Assembly (NCBI GenBank): GCA_947476045.1
Contig: CANJNZ010000004.1
Span: 1-64,000, forward strand
Direction of reading: 5' to 3'
Length of the DNA stretch: 64,000 nt
Source: Chthoniobacteraceae bacterium
GTDB taxonomy: Bacteria > Verrucomicrobiota > Verrucomicrobiia > Chthoniobacterales > Chthoniobacteraceae
In this document: in pieces, positions 44,675 through 52,829 of the stretch
How the letters are laid out: each line of letters opens with the position of its first letter
Numbering within the stretch: position 1 is the first letter of the stretch
Translations under genes and position numbers: made by a program
The notes under the pieces: model-generated
What the model was told of the DNA's origin: nothing
Databases searched by the model: none
Seen by the model: only the letters and a program-made list of their open reading frames with translations

Positions 44675-45742
44675 ATGTCCACCTTTCGAATCGCCGGCAT
44701 CAACTTCGATCACTTCCACATGGGCGACTTGCTCCGCTACACACACGAGCATCCAGGCGCTGAAATCGTGGCCATTTGCGACGAGCAGCCTGCGCGCATG
44801 GCCGAGGCGGTGCGTAATTTCAGCATCCCGCCCGAGCGCGTTTTCACCGATGTGGATGCATGCATGGAAAAAGCGAAGCCCGATGTGGTGCTGCTCTGCC
44901 CCGCCGCTGCGCGACATGGCGAGTATGTGCGGCGCGTTGCTCCGTATGGCGCGCACATCCTCGTGGAAAAACCTTTCGCCGCATCGCTCGCGGAGGCGGA
45001 TGCGATGGTGGCCGCGATGCAGCCGGGACGGATGCTGGCGATCAACTGGCCCATGCGCTGGATGGAATCCATGGTCACAGCGATGCGACTCATCGAGCAG
45101 GGCACCATCGGCGAAGTGCGGGAGTTTCACCACTACGGAGGAAACCGCGGCCCGCTCTACCACGGCGCGGACAAAATCGAGAAGGAGCCAACTGCGGAGG
45201 AAAAAGCAGCGAGCTGGTTTTACAAAAAAGACGCGGGCGGCGGGTCGCTGCTCGATTATCTCGGATACGGGACGACGCTCGGCACGTGGTTCATGGGCGG
45301 ACGCGCTCCGAACGAAGTGATGGCGATGGTGGATGATCCCGCCGGCCTCGAAGTGGACGAGCACAGTGTTGTTGTCGCACGCTACGAAACGGGCCTTTCA
45401 AAAATGGAAACGCGATGGGGCACATTCACCGACCCGTGGACGCTCCAGCCGCAGCCGAAGTGCGGATTCGTCATCTGCGGCAGCGAAGGCACCATATCTG
45501 CGTGGGACTACGAGGACACCGTCCGCGTGCAGACACGCGCAATACCCGAGGGCTACATTTTGAAATGCGAGCCACTGCGTGCGCCCGAACGCAATCCCAT
45601 CGAATATTTTCTCCACTGCATAGAAACCGGCACCGCTCTCACCGGCCCGCTTTCCCCCTCAATCTCCCGCATCGGCCAGCAAATCGTGGACACCGCCGCC
45701 CTCAGCGCACGCGAAAAACGCGCAGTAAAATTGCTCGGTTAA
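44675..45742 (+). CDS. Gfo/Idh/MocA family oxidoreductase
   Basis: 355 residues. The N-terminal Rossmann fold (STFRIAGINFDHFHMGDLLR, VAICDEQPARMAEAV, PDVVLLCPAAARHGEYVRRVA) is followed by the EKPFA motif (HILVEKPFAAS) and a C-terminal alpha/beta domain with GGGSLLDYLGYG, matching the usual GGGxxxDxGxH site except that Tyr-Gly replaces the last Gly-His (see also STRAND MDDPAGLEVDEHSV). Substrate is unknown; members oxidise sugars or inositols with NAD(P). The G-Y-L-G-Y-G variant suggests altered chemistry. It ends with zero spacing to the convergent gene at 45743. Confidence 0.85.
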   Translation: MSTFRIAGINFDHFHMGDLLRYTHEHPGAEIVAICDEQPARMAEAVRNFSIPPERVFTDVDACMEKAKPDVVLLCPAAARHGEYVRRVAPYGAHILVEKPFAASLAEADAMVAAMQPGRMLAINWPMRWMESMVTAMRLIEQGTIGEVREFHHYGGNRGPLYHGADKIEKEPTAEEKAASWFYKKDAGGGSLLDYLGYGTTLGTWFMGGRAPNEVMAMVDDPAGLEVDEHSVVVARYETGLSKMETRWGTFTDPWTLQPQPKCGFVICGSEGTISAWDYEDTVRVQTRAIPEGYILKCEPLRAPERNPIEYFLHCIETGTALTGPLSPSISRIGQQIVDTAALSAREKRAVKLLG

Positions 45743-47107
45743 CTAGCGGCTGGCTGCCCCGTTCGGCGTGGGTCCGGGGAGGGCGTTGGGGAGCAGGGGA
45801 GCGAAGTCGTGTTCGAGGGTGTCGAGGTAATCTACGATGCGCGGGTCGGCTGGAGTCGGCGTGAGTTTGGGTGGATCGGCGCGGCGTAAATATTCGTCGA
45901 AGGTGCGGGAGCGACCCGGAGCCTGGGTGGCCTCATACCAATTGAGGTAGTCAGTGATTTGTCCGAGGCGCTGAACAACGGTGGATCGGTATTGCTCGAT
46001 TGCGTTGATGCTCTCGGCAACTCCCTTGGTTTTGCCGGCGGCGAGTTGGGAACTGAGATGTTCGTATTCGGTGAGAATGGGGCGGTAGTTGGGATTCGCC
46101 CTTGTGCCGAGGGTGGCGAGTTTCACCTGCAATGTGTGGAGGGTGAGTTTGGTCGCGGGGAGTTTGATGTATTTGTCGAAGTCGGCGAATTCAAATTTCT
46201 GGCTGCGTCCGTTTTTATCGAGGACGATGTCGAGGGTGAGGAGCTTGCTGAGTTCGGTGTCGGATTCCGTGACGGTGAGTCCCTGCCAGCGGTCGTTGCC
46301 GGCGAAGCGCGTGAGTTGGAGCGCCCACCATTTGGCGAGGCTTTGAGGGGCGTCGTTGAGGGTTGGAAATTGCGAGGCGATGGAACTGAGGACGTCACCA
46401 CCAGCGTCGGGATATGTGCGGATGAAACGCCCGAGATTTTCGTGGCCTTCCGGAAGTCCGAGGAGTGCTTCGACGAGGCACATCGCACATGCACTGTCCA
46501 CTGTTCCGGCGACGGTGCCCAGATGTGTGGGTTTTTGTGTGAGAAATTTTTCGAACGGCGGGAGTTTGTCTGTGTTGACGATGCTTTTGAAAACATCGCT
46601 ATCTGCTCCGGCGTCACGGCGGCGGAGAATTTGGATGAGACCCTCGACGAGCCACCATGGAGACTCGGTGTAGGGCTGGCTGGGCTTGATGGCCGGTCGA
46701 TCGCGGTAGGCCATGTCCAGCAGAAGGGCGCGGATGATGTGGCGCTGGAGGAAGATTTTTGCGGGGTCATCGCCGACGCGAACGATGATGTCTATTTTTG
46801 GGCCTGCGATGGTGTTGATGAGTTGGACGATGACGGGAGGGAGTGGTTTGTCTGGGTCGGCGGGTTCGAGGGTGATGACGATGGGAAATTTTCCGTGGTC
46901 CGTTTCGTGAAGAACCCGCAGCACGTCGGCTTTGATTTCCTCTGCGCCGCTGACGATGCGGGAGCGGACTTCGCGGTCGTCGCAATAGACGATGAACTGC
47001 CCGCTGCTGCTGGTGCTGCGATTTCGCAAATCCACTGCTCGTCCCGGCACTGCCAACAGCAGCGCGAGGAGAAAAATGATGCAACCTCTGGCGAGGCGCG
47101 GGTTCAC
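45743..47107 (-). CDS. Secreted protein resembling an inactive peptidase MA-like domain
   Basis: 454 residues with signal peptide MNPRLARGCIIFLLALLLAVPGRA. The first ~150 residues have FIVYCDDREVRSRIVSGAEEIKADVLRVL, then KIFLQRHIIRALLLDMAYRD and SPWWLVEGLIQIL. In gluzincin (MA-like) peptidases this order is HExxH-...-WxxEG; here the first motif lacks the second His and the Glu (RHIIRA), so it is probably not a protease. The C-terminal half is helical and Pro-rich at the end. It overlaps the upstream zinc-ribbon membrane gene by four bases (47104-47107), so the two are co-translated and probably partners. Family assignment is tentative. Confidence 0.68.
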   Translation of the reverse strand: MNPRLARGCIIFLLALLLAVPGRAVDLRNRSTSSSGQFIVYCDDREVRSRIVSGAEEIKADVLRVLHETDHGKFPIVITLEPADPDKPLPPVIVQLINTIAGPKIDIIVRVGDDPAKIFLQRHIIRALLLDMAYRDRPAIKPSQPYTESPWWLVEGLIQILRRRDAGADSDVFKSIVNTDKLPPFEKFLTQKPTHLGTVAGTVDSACAMCLVEALLGLPEGHENLGRFIRTYPDAGGDVLSSIASQFPTLNDAPQSLAKWWALQLTRFAGNDRWQGLTVTESDTELSKLLTLDIVLDKNGRSQKFEFADFDKYIKLPATKLTLHTLQVKLATLGTRANPNYRPILTEYEHLSSQLAAGKTKGVAESINAIEQYRSTVVQRLGQITDYLNWYEATQAPGRSRTFDEYLRRADPPKLTPTPADPRIVDYLDTLEHDFAPLLPNALPGPTPNGAASR

Positions 47108-47886
47108 GGCTGCGGCTTTGTAGCGAAGGTAATGGTTCCTTCGCCGACCACCACATCAGCGAGGCGGCTGAGGTGCTTGCCTTCTTTTTCAAAGGCTTTG
47201 AATACGCAATCGAGGGCGAGTTGGCCGATGATTTTCGCCATCGGATGGATGCCAAGGCGTCCAAAGCGGACACCAATGACCTCCGGGGAAAAAGTGCCGT
47301 CTTTTACGACCGGGTGGTATGAGACGCTGCTATAAAACGGCATATCCACGACGCTGCGTTGGCAGGTGATGGTGATGATTCCCGGCTGGCAACGGACGAA
47401 GGCACGGTCGAATTTGATTCCGGGCACGGCGGACTCTGTGGATTTTAGCACACGGCCTAGGTGGTGGTTGATCTCGAATTCGGTGAGCATGATGGACACT
47501 GCGGATTTGGCATCCATTGCCCGCGTCCACAGTTCGCCGGCATCGCGGTCGGGCAGTGTGTCAGACTTGGCGGGCGGGACATTATCCGGCTCGAGCCAAA
47601 ATAAGACGAATGCAGCCAGCACGGCAGCGAATGCGATGATTTGGAACAATATCTTTACGTCGCGCTTGGACTGCCCCCGGTGCGGGTTCATCATTTGATT
47701 AACACGCCGTTTCGCTTCTTCAGGATCCTCGAAGTTCTTGGTTTCTTCGGGCTTCGGGAGTTTGGAGCGGTCGAGTTTTACGCCGCAGTTATGGCAATAC
47801 ACGCGCTCGGGCTCGTTTTTGTGAGCGCACTCCGTGCAGAGGAGAAAAATCTCGTTTTCTGGTTGTTTGTCCGTGTCTTTTGGCAT
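47104..47886 (-). CDS. Zinc-ribbon membrane protein of unknown function
   Basis: 260 residues. An N-terminal zinc ribbon (CTECAHKNEPERVYCHNCG, Cys at 17, 20, 31, 34) lies in the cytoplasm, followed by a charged stretch, one helix near 80-100 (ILFQIIAFAAVLAAFVLFW) and an extracytoplasmic domain (LTEFEINHHLGRVLKSTES, GIITITCQRSVVDMPFYSSVSY) with a beta-sandwich look similar to proteins that bind lipids, though no family is certain. Its stop overlaps the start of the next secreted protein. 27 bp separates it from the FmdB-type gene upstream. Confidence 0.75.
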   Translation of the reverse strand: MPKDTDKQPENEIFLLCTECAHKNEPERVYCHNCGVKLDRSKLPKPEETKNFEDPEEAKRRVNQMMNPHRGQSKRDVKILFQIIAFAAVLAAFVLFWLEPDNVPPAKSDTLPDRDAGELWTRAMDAKSAVSIMLTEFEINHHLGRVLKSTESAVPGIKFDRAFVRCQPGIITITCQRSVVDMPFYSSVSYHPVVKDGTFSPEVIGVRFGRLGIHPMAKIIGQLALDCVFKAFEKEGKHLSRLADVVVGEGTITFATKPQP

Positions 47887-47913
47887 GGGAAAAGTGTCCG
47901 CAGTGAGCGGCGT

Positions 47914-48228
47914 TTAGTTTGTTTTACTCGTGGTCTTTTTTGCCGTTTCAGCAGGTTTTGACTCGGTCTTTTTGGTGGTGGAGGTTTCGCCGGCATCCTT
48001 TTTCGCCGCGCTCTTGTAGCCCTCGCTGCGGTAGTCGGTGATGTAAAAACCGCTTCCTTTGAAAATAAGTCCCGCCCCTCCGCCAAGCAGGCGGGTGACT
48101 TTGCCCTTGCCCCACTTTTTCATGCGGCAGTGTTCCTTTGGGCAAACTGCGAAAGCATTGTCCTTCATGGATTGTGTGCACTCGAAGTTTTTCCGGCACT
48201 TCGCGCATTCATACTCGTAGGTAGGCAT
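47914..48228 (-). CDS. FmdB-type zinc-ribbon regulatory protein
   Basis: 104 residues from ATG 48228 (MPTYEYECAKCRKNFE), the invariant FmdB start. One Cys pair is CAKC (8, 11) and the second site is CPKEHC, slightly wider than usual. GGGAGLIFKGSGFYITDYRS is also family-standard. The C-terminus is a Lys/Thr/Ala-rich tail (TTKKTESKPAETAKKTTSK). Family role is uncertain; first described as a formamidase regulator. Likely a stand-alone or first gene of the run 48228-45743. Confidence 0.92.
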   Translation of the reverse strand: MPTYEYECAKCRKNFECTQSMKDNAFAVCPKEHCRMKKWGKGKVTRLLGGGAGLIFKGSGFYITDYRSEGYKSAAKKDAGETSTTKKTESKPAETAKKTTSKTN

Positions 48229-48306
48229 GGTGTTATTAGTGAAAGGCGGTGTTTTTATAGCAGACGACACGCCGCGTGCAACCGCTGTGGCTGCCAAGGG
48301 CAAAAG

Positions 48307-48714
48307 CTAACAGCTTTTATCGGGATTGATGAGCACATCGTGCAGAATGGTGGCGGCCTTTGCGTTGTCGTTAGCGACGAGGGTGGCGATGCTGACGTTG
48401 CCAGTGCGGCGGACGATGTGCATGGAGCGCAGATCGAGCCCGGCATCCTTCAGCCGGAGGGCGATGGCGGCCAGTGCGCCGGGTTTGTCTTCGAGGCGGA
48501 TGAGCAAAGTATCTTGTGTGACGGCCCTGTAGCCCGCATCGCGGAGAGCGCGAAGCGCATCGTCGTATTTATCCACGGTGAGTGAAATGAGGCCGTCAGC
48601 TCCGTGGCTTTCCACGTCGAAATCCTCGATGTTCACGCTGAGTTTGGCCAGCGCCTCGGTGATGAGGGCGAGTTGGCCGGGTTGATTGGGGACGAGCACG
48701 GTGAGCTGTTTCAT
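48307..48714 (-). CDS. Tandem ACT-domain protein
   Basis: 135 residues from ATG 48714, overlapping the stop of the decarboxylase gene (ATGA, 48711-48714). Two ACT domains are visible: 1-65 (MKQLTVLVPNQPGQLALITEAL, then VNIEDFDVES) and ~67-130 (DTLLIRLEDKPGALAAIALRLKDAGLDLRSMHIV). ACT domains bind amino acids to regulate enzymes or transport. Co-translation with a histidine-type decarboxylase suggests a sensor of the substrate. A longer reading to 49008 would lie inside the decarboxylase and is rejected. Confidence 0.88.
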   Translation of the reverse strand: MKQLTVLVPNQPGQLALITEALAKLSVNIEDFDVESHGADGLISLTVDKYDDALRALRDAGYRAVTQDTLLIRLEDKPGALAAIALRLKDAGLDLRSMHIVRRTGNVSIATLVANDNAKAATILHDVLINPDKSC

Positions 48715-49856
48715 AGGGTTTTCTCTTTGCCAATGGCTGCTGCGAAGTCTGCGGCAAATTCCTCGATGATATCCTCGGTCACGTGCGGCAGCGTGATGAT
48801 GTGGGCGATGCCTTTGCGCGGTGCGATGATCCATTTCCGCATCAGCTCCGCAGGTGGGCGGGGAAAAACCACGGTGATCGAATGGGGATGCCGCCATGCC
48901 TCGATGCCGTGTTTCGCCAACGCGGCAATTGCGTAGTCTGCGAGTGCAAGGGTGCGCTGGACGAGCGCGCGGCAACCTTCGCGCCCGAGGGTGCGGAGCC
49001 GATACCAAAGGCAGAGCGGTGCAATGGCGCTGCGGGAGCCTGCGATGGTTGTATCGAGCGCGCCGATGTATTCGATGCTACGTGCAATGCGCTCGACGTG
49101 TGCCTTTCGCGCCAGCACGACACCGCAGGGCAGGGGCGAACCGAGGAACTTGTGCCCCGAAATGGAAATGCTGTCCGCACCGTCCGCAAAATCCCACGGC
49201 GGAGCACCGGTGACGAAAGGCAGAATCATTCCGCTAAGCGCTGCGTCGGCATGGATGTATGCGTTGGTGATGGCCAATTCGTCGAGGATGCTGCGGATGG
49301 TCGCAAGGTTGTCGCACGCACCCTTCATCGTTGTGCCGATGTTGGCGAAAATGATGGGTGGCACGTCGCGGTGGATGCGCAGCGTTTCGCGCAAATCGTC
49401 GTAGTCCATTTCACCACTCGGCTGCGATTTTAGCATGATGCTGCGCGTGTGCTGGAGTCGCAGCACCTTCGCCACCGAGTAGTGCGTATCTTCGCTGAAA
49501 TAGCAGATGCCCTCCGGCAGCAATTCGCGCGCGACGTAGAGCCCATACATATTTCCCTCCGTCCCACCGGCGGTGACGTAACCCCACCACGCATCGCGCG
49601 GCGCACGTGTGAACTGCGCAAAGTCCGCGAGCACCTCGCGTTCAAACTCATGCGTGTTCAGCGGGATGTTCGAGCCGCCGAATGGATCGCCGACGTTGTT
49701 TAGCGCAAATGCAAGAAAGGGCGTAAGGACGGAGTAGTCGAAATCCTGATTACACGGATACCCCACAAAATAGCGCCGCAGTCCGGCCAGCCGTTCGAGC
49801 AGCGTGTCGAGCTTGTGCTGATCTTCGGCAGAGAGCGTTGGGCGCACGGAGTTCAC
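48711..49856 (-). CDS. hdc: PLP-dependent histidine decarboxylase-like enzyme
   Basis: 381 residues, the length of the Gram-negative PLP-type histidine decarboxylase (~378). Motifs: LNNVGDPFGGSNIPLNTHEFEREVL, GYVTAGGTEGNMYGL, YFSEDTHYSVAKVLR (H125 stacks on PLP), ANIGTTMKGA, HADAALSGMILPF and SISGHKFLGSPLPCG with Lys 236 binding PLP. The product would be histamine and CO2; some close relatives act on other amino acids or serine, so the substrate is likely but not proven. It is cotranslated with the tandem ACT protein. 43 bp from the convergent-side NIPSNAP gene on the same strand. Confidence 0.85.
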   Translation of the reverse strand: MNSVRPTLSAEDQHKLDTLLERLAGLRRYFVGYPCNQDFDYSVLTPFLAFALNNVGDPFGGSNIPLNTHEFEREVLADFAQFTRAPRDAWWGYVTAGGTEGNMYGLYVARELLPEGICYFSEDTHYSVAKVLRLQHTRSIMLKSQPSGEMDYDDLRETLRIHRDVPPIIFANIGTTMKGACDNLATIRSILDELAITNAYIHADAALSGMILPFVTGAPPWDFADGADSISISGHKFLGSPLPCGVVLARKAHVERIARSIEYIGALDTTIAGSRSAIAPLCLWYRLRTLGREGCRALVQRTLALADYAIAALAKHGIEAWRHPHSITVVFPRPPAELMRKWIIAPRKGIAHIITLPHVTEDIIEEFAADFAAAIGKEKTL

Positions 49857-49899
49857 AAGCGGACATTACTCCCCTTCCTCTCCGCCAGCAACCGCGCCC

Positions 49900-50661
49900 T
49901 TACTTCGTCGGCGAGTAATCTGTCGCCTGCATGAAAACCGATTTCACACCGTCCGGCACGGTGAGCGAGCCACCTCCCGCCTTTTCGCTCGCAGCCTTTA
50001 CCTCGATCCACACCGGGTCGGCGCGGAACGCCTCAAACGACGCTTTGGCCGCTGCGGTGTCCTTGTGCGCGAGGAGATAGACGAGCGTGTTCTCCGCGTC
50101 CTTTTGATCCGGCATCATCGTCCAGTAGAAAAGATTCGTCATCCCATGCTTCGCAAAAAGCGCAGTCGTGTGCTCGCGGAAACGTGTCAGCAAGCGCGGC
50201 AGATTGCCCGGTGTGGTCGTGTAAGTGCGCAACTCGAAAATACGCGGCGCGGCGGTGCTCGGTTTGATATCCGGCGAGAAATCCGTCGCGCTCAGGAAAG
50301 TGCTTTCGACTTTCGCGACGAGCTTTCCGTCCAGCTCGCTGGCCTTGTATGCGCTCTGCCAGTCCGGGTCGGCCATGAATTCCTTCCACGACTTTTCACG
50401 CGCATCACGACCCGGATAGGCGAGCACATAGACGAGCTTCGACTCGGGATTTTCGAGCGGCGTCCAGTAGCCGATGTTCGTCATCCCGTGCTTTTCAAAA
50501 AGCGCGCAGGTGTGTTCGCGGAAGCGTTTGTGCAGCGCGTCGAGCTTGCCCGGCGCGGCGAAATACGTGCGCATCTCGAAGCAGCGTGTGTCTTTTTCGG
50601 CGGCGATAGCTGGAAGTGCGGTGGCGGCAATGATCATGGCGAGGAAAGTGCGGCGGTTCAT
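49900..50661 (-). CDS. Exported NIPSNAP-family protein with two domains
   Basis: 253 residues from ATG 50661 (MNRRTFLAMIIAATALPAIAA): twin-Arg and hydrophobic stretch suggest Tat or Sec export. Two NIPSNAP (ferredoxin-like) repeats follow: 26-110 (CFEMRTYFAAPGKLDALHKRFREHTCALFEKHGMTNIGYW) and 135-225 (IFELRTYTTTPGNLPRLLTRFREHTTALFAKHGMTNLFYW), each with the DPxW end. Cytoplasmic function of the family is not known. An upstream ATG at 50703 gives an unlikely start. It lies 51 bp downstream of recF on the same strand. Confidence 0.88.
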   Translation of the reverse strand: MNRRTFLAMIIAATALPAIAAEKDTRCFEMRTYFAAPGKLDALHKRFREHTCALFEKHGMTNIGYWTPLENPESKLVYVLAYPGRDAREKSWKEFMADPDWQSAYKASELDGKLVAKVESTFLSATDFSPDIKPSTAAPRIFELRTYTTTPGNLPRLLTRFREHTTALFAKHGMTNLFYWTMMPDQKDAENTLVYLLAHKDTAAAKASFEAFRADPVWIEVKAASEKAGGGSLTVPDGVKSVFMQATDYSPTK

Positions 50662-50712
50662 TTCAGACTCATCGTTTTTGCTGCGCACAAGTGCAACTCC
50701 CATTCACGCGCG

Positions 50713-51759
50713 CTATCCGAGCCGCAGCACTTGTGAATTGCTGACATCGGGCATCCAGTCGAGGTGCGTGGTTGTGATGATTTTCTGCGCGCCATCGGGC
50801 AGCGCTGCGAGCAATGCGTTGCGGCGCGCGGGATCGAGTTCGCCGAAAATGTCATCGAGCAGCAGCACCGGCGGCTCGCCGAAGTGGTGCTCCAGCAGTC
50901 TCGCCGCGCCGAGTTTCAGCGAGAGCACGAGCGTGCGTTGCTGCCCCTCGCTTGCGTCGTCGCTTGGGAGATTGTTGAGGAAAAACCGCACGTCATCGCG
51001 ATGCGGGCCCGTCGTCGTCTGGCGAAGTCGCGCGTCCTCCGTCTTTGCTACGGCTAGCGCGGCGGCGAAATCTCCAGCATCCCCGCGTGCATACTCCAGA
51101 CGAAGCGACTCGCGTTTTCCGCTGATGGCGTGATGCGCGCCATCGGCCTCGCCTTGCAACTCTTCGATCAACGCCGCACGCGCCGCACTCACCGTGTTGC
51201 CGTGTTCGATGAGTGGCGCATCAAAAGCCGCAATCTCCCTCCAGCGCTGCGACGGCTGCTTCAGCAGGTGATTGCGCGACCGCAGCGCGTGCTCGAACGC
51301 CCGCAGCGAAGCCCGATACGTCGCGTCCCGCTGCACTGCCACGAAGTCGAGGAAGCGCCGCCTTTTCTCCGCCGAACCGCGCACCAGCTCGATGTCGTCA
51401 TTGCCGAACCACATCACCCGCGCGATTTGCAGCCACTCGCGCGCCCCCGCCTGCTCCACGCCGTCGAGCGCCAGCTTCTTTTGTTGCGTGCCGTAGTAAA
51501 ATTGCAGATGCCGTGCGCCAAAGTAGCCATCGGTCACAAAGCCTCGCCGCCCGTGCTGCACCACGCGCGCGAGCTGCGATACACGCGGCGATTGCAGTCG
51601 CAGCAGGATGCACACAGCCTCCAGCAGCGAAGTCTTCCCGTGCGCATTCGGCCCGATGATGAAATTCACGCCCGGCGCAAACTCCGCCTCAAACTGCTCA
51701 AAGCAGCGGAAGTGGCGCAATTGCAGCCGCGAGATGGAATTGTTGGCGTTGGAACTCAT
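50713..51759 (-). CDS. recF: DNA replication and repair protein RecF
   Basis: 348 residues. Walker A GPNAHGKTS at 36-44 (usually GxNGxGKT), signature SDDASEGQQRTLVLSLKLG, Walker B PVLLLDDIFGELDPARRNALL. ABC-type ATPase that loads RecA at gaps with RecOR. LLEAVCILLRLQSPR and GPHRDD are also family-typical. No dnaA, dnaN or gyrB is beside it, so it is outside the classical origin cluster. The 194 bp upstream (51760-51953) separates it from the divergent lipoprotein gene and shows no clear promoter or hairpin. Confidence 0.95.
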   Translation of the reverse strand: MSSNANNSISRLQLRHFRCFEQFEAEFAPGVNFIIGPNAHGKTSLLEAVCILLRLQSPRVSQLARVVQHGRRGFVTDGYFGARHLQFYYGTQQKKLALDGVEQAGAREWLQIARVMWFGNDDIELVRGSAEKRRRFLDFVAVQRDATYRASLRAFEHALRSRNHLLKQPSQRWREIAAFDAPLIEHGNTVSAARAALIEELQGEADGAHHAISGKRESLRLEYARGDAGDFAAALAVAKTEDARLRQTTTGPHRDDVRFFLNNLPSDDASEGQQRTLVLSLKLGAARLLEHHFGEPPVLLLDDIFGELDPARRNALLAALPDGAQKIITTTHLDWMPDVSNSQVLRLG

Positions 51760-51953
51760 GCCTGTCTGCCGGTCGTCATTATAGAGCGCATCGGTTTATA
51801 GCTGCACATAGCTGGTCACAATTTCTCGCGCGAAGTGAAAAACGCACTTCCATCGCACATGGTATCAAAATGCTGAATGTGAATAATCAGTTCGTCGCTG
51901 TTTTGGGAGGCATGGTTTCTTGACGCAGTATCGGCATCCGGCAACGCTCGCGC

Positions 51954-52751
51954 ATGAACTTGTCTTCCCTGAGCAGCCCCGGTGTTGTTTTCTCCCGCGT
52001 CGTCATTTCAGCCGCAGCGCTGCTGATACCGCTTGCTGGCTGCAAGAAAGAGGAGGTGCCGCCGGTCGTAAAGCCGCAGCGTCCAATCAACATCCATCTC
52101 GAAGCGCAGGTTTTCAGGCTGCCGCGTTCCGTGGCCGTCACGCAGGTATTCGACCAGCCAAAGAATACGGACTACTCTGCTGTTCTCAAGCAAGTGCAGG
52201 CGCTCGTCGCCGATAAGAAGGCAGTTTTGGTAGCCACCCCTTCGGTTACCACAGCCAACGGTAACAGAACGGTTGTAGAATCCATTTTGGAACATCGTTA
52301 TCCAACAGAATTCCAAGCGCCGCAAATTCCACAGCAGATGGGGGCGGCTGAACCTTCTCCCAAAAAGACGACAACGACGACGAAAACGACGACCACCTCG
52401 GTGACCGTTGAGACAAAGTCAGCCTTTCCTGTGACTCCAACGACGCCAACAGCCTTCGAAACACGGAACGTGGGAATAACGCTCGAATGCGAACCCGTTT
52501 ATGCAAAGGAGTTCGACATGATTAGCTTCCAAGTGGCGATTCAGACCACCTCGTTTCAAGGGAGCATCAAATATCCGGGCGAAAATGGCTCCGAGGTCGA
52601 GCAGCCTATATTCTAAACTGAAAAGATTACCACCAATGTGACTGTCAAAAACGGCGGCGTCGCGTTTCTCGGCACTACCGAGCCGGACAAGGCGCAGAAC
52701 AAGAATGAGGATATGACCGACTTGGTCTTCTTCCGTGCCACGACTCGATGA
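51954..52751 (+). pseudogene. Secretin-like lipoprotein gene interrupted by an in-frame TAA
   Basis: The first 220 codons (51954-52613) encode a lipoprotein (MNLSSLSS..., lipobox IPLAGC) with an N-domain (INIHLEAQVFRLPR), a central segment (VATPSVTTANGNRTVVE, YPTEFQAPQIPQQ) and TPTTPTAFETRNVGITLECEP, which resemble the pilotin-free secretin-type N-domains of Verrucomicrobia. A TAA lies at 52614-52616, but the same frame continues TEKITTNVTVKNGGVAFLG...DLVFFRATTR to a TGA at 52749-52751. The continuation matches the expected ITTNVTVxxG strand, and the stop falls where relatives have an ordinary residue. So either a nonsense mutation, a sequencing error or readthrough. Even full length lacks the rest of a secretin pore, so it is a short relative. 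Confidence 0.65.
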
Positions 52752-52829
52752 ACTGAGCGCCCGGGCAAATCGCAGCCCGCAACTCTCCACTTGGCGCGGG
52801 GCTTGTGACTGCCGATAGTCCGCGCCTCG

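Noticed and set aside
52755-52829. Hairpin AGCCCGC/GCGGGGCT as terminator or leader of hisS
   Set aside because: Stem is imperfect, has a long loop and no T run; no T-box features.
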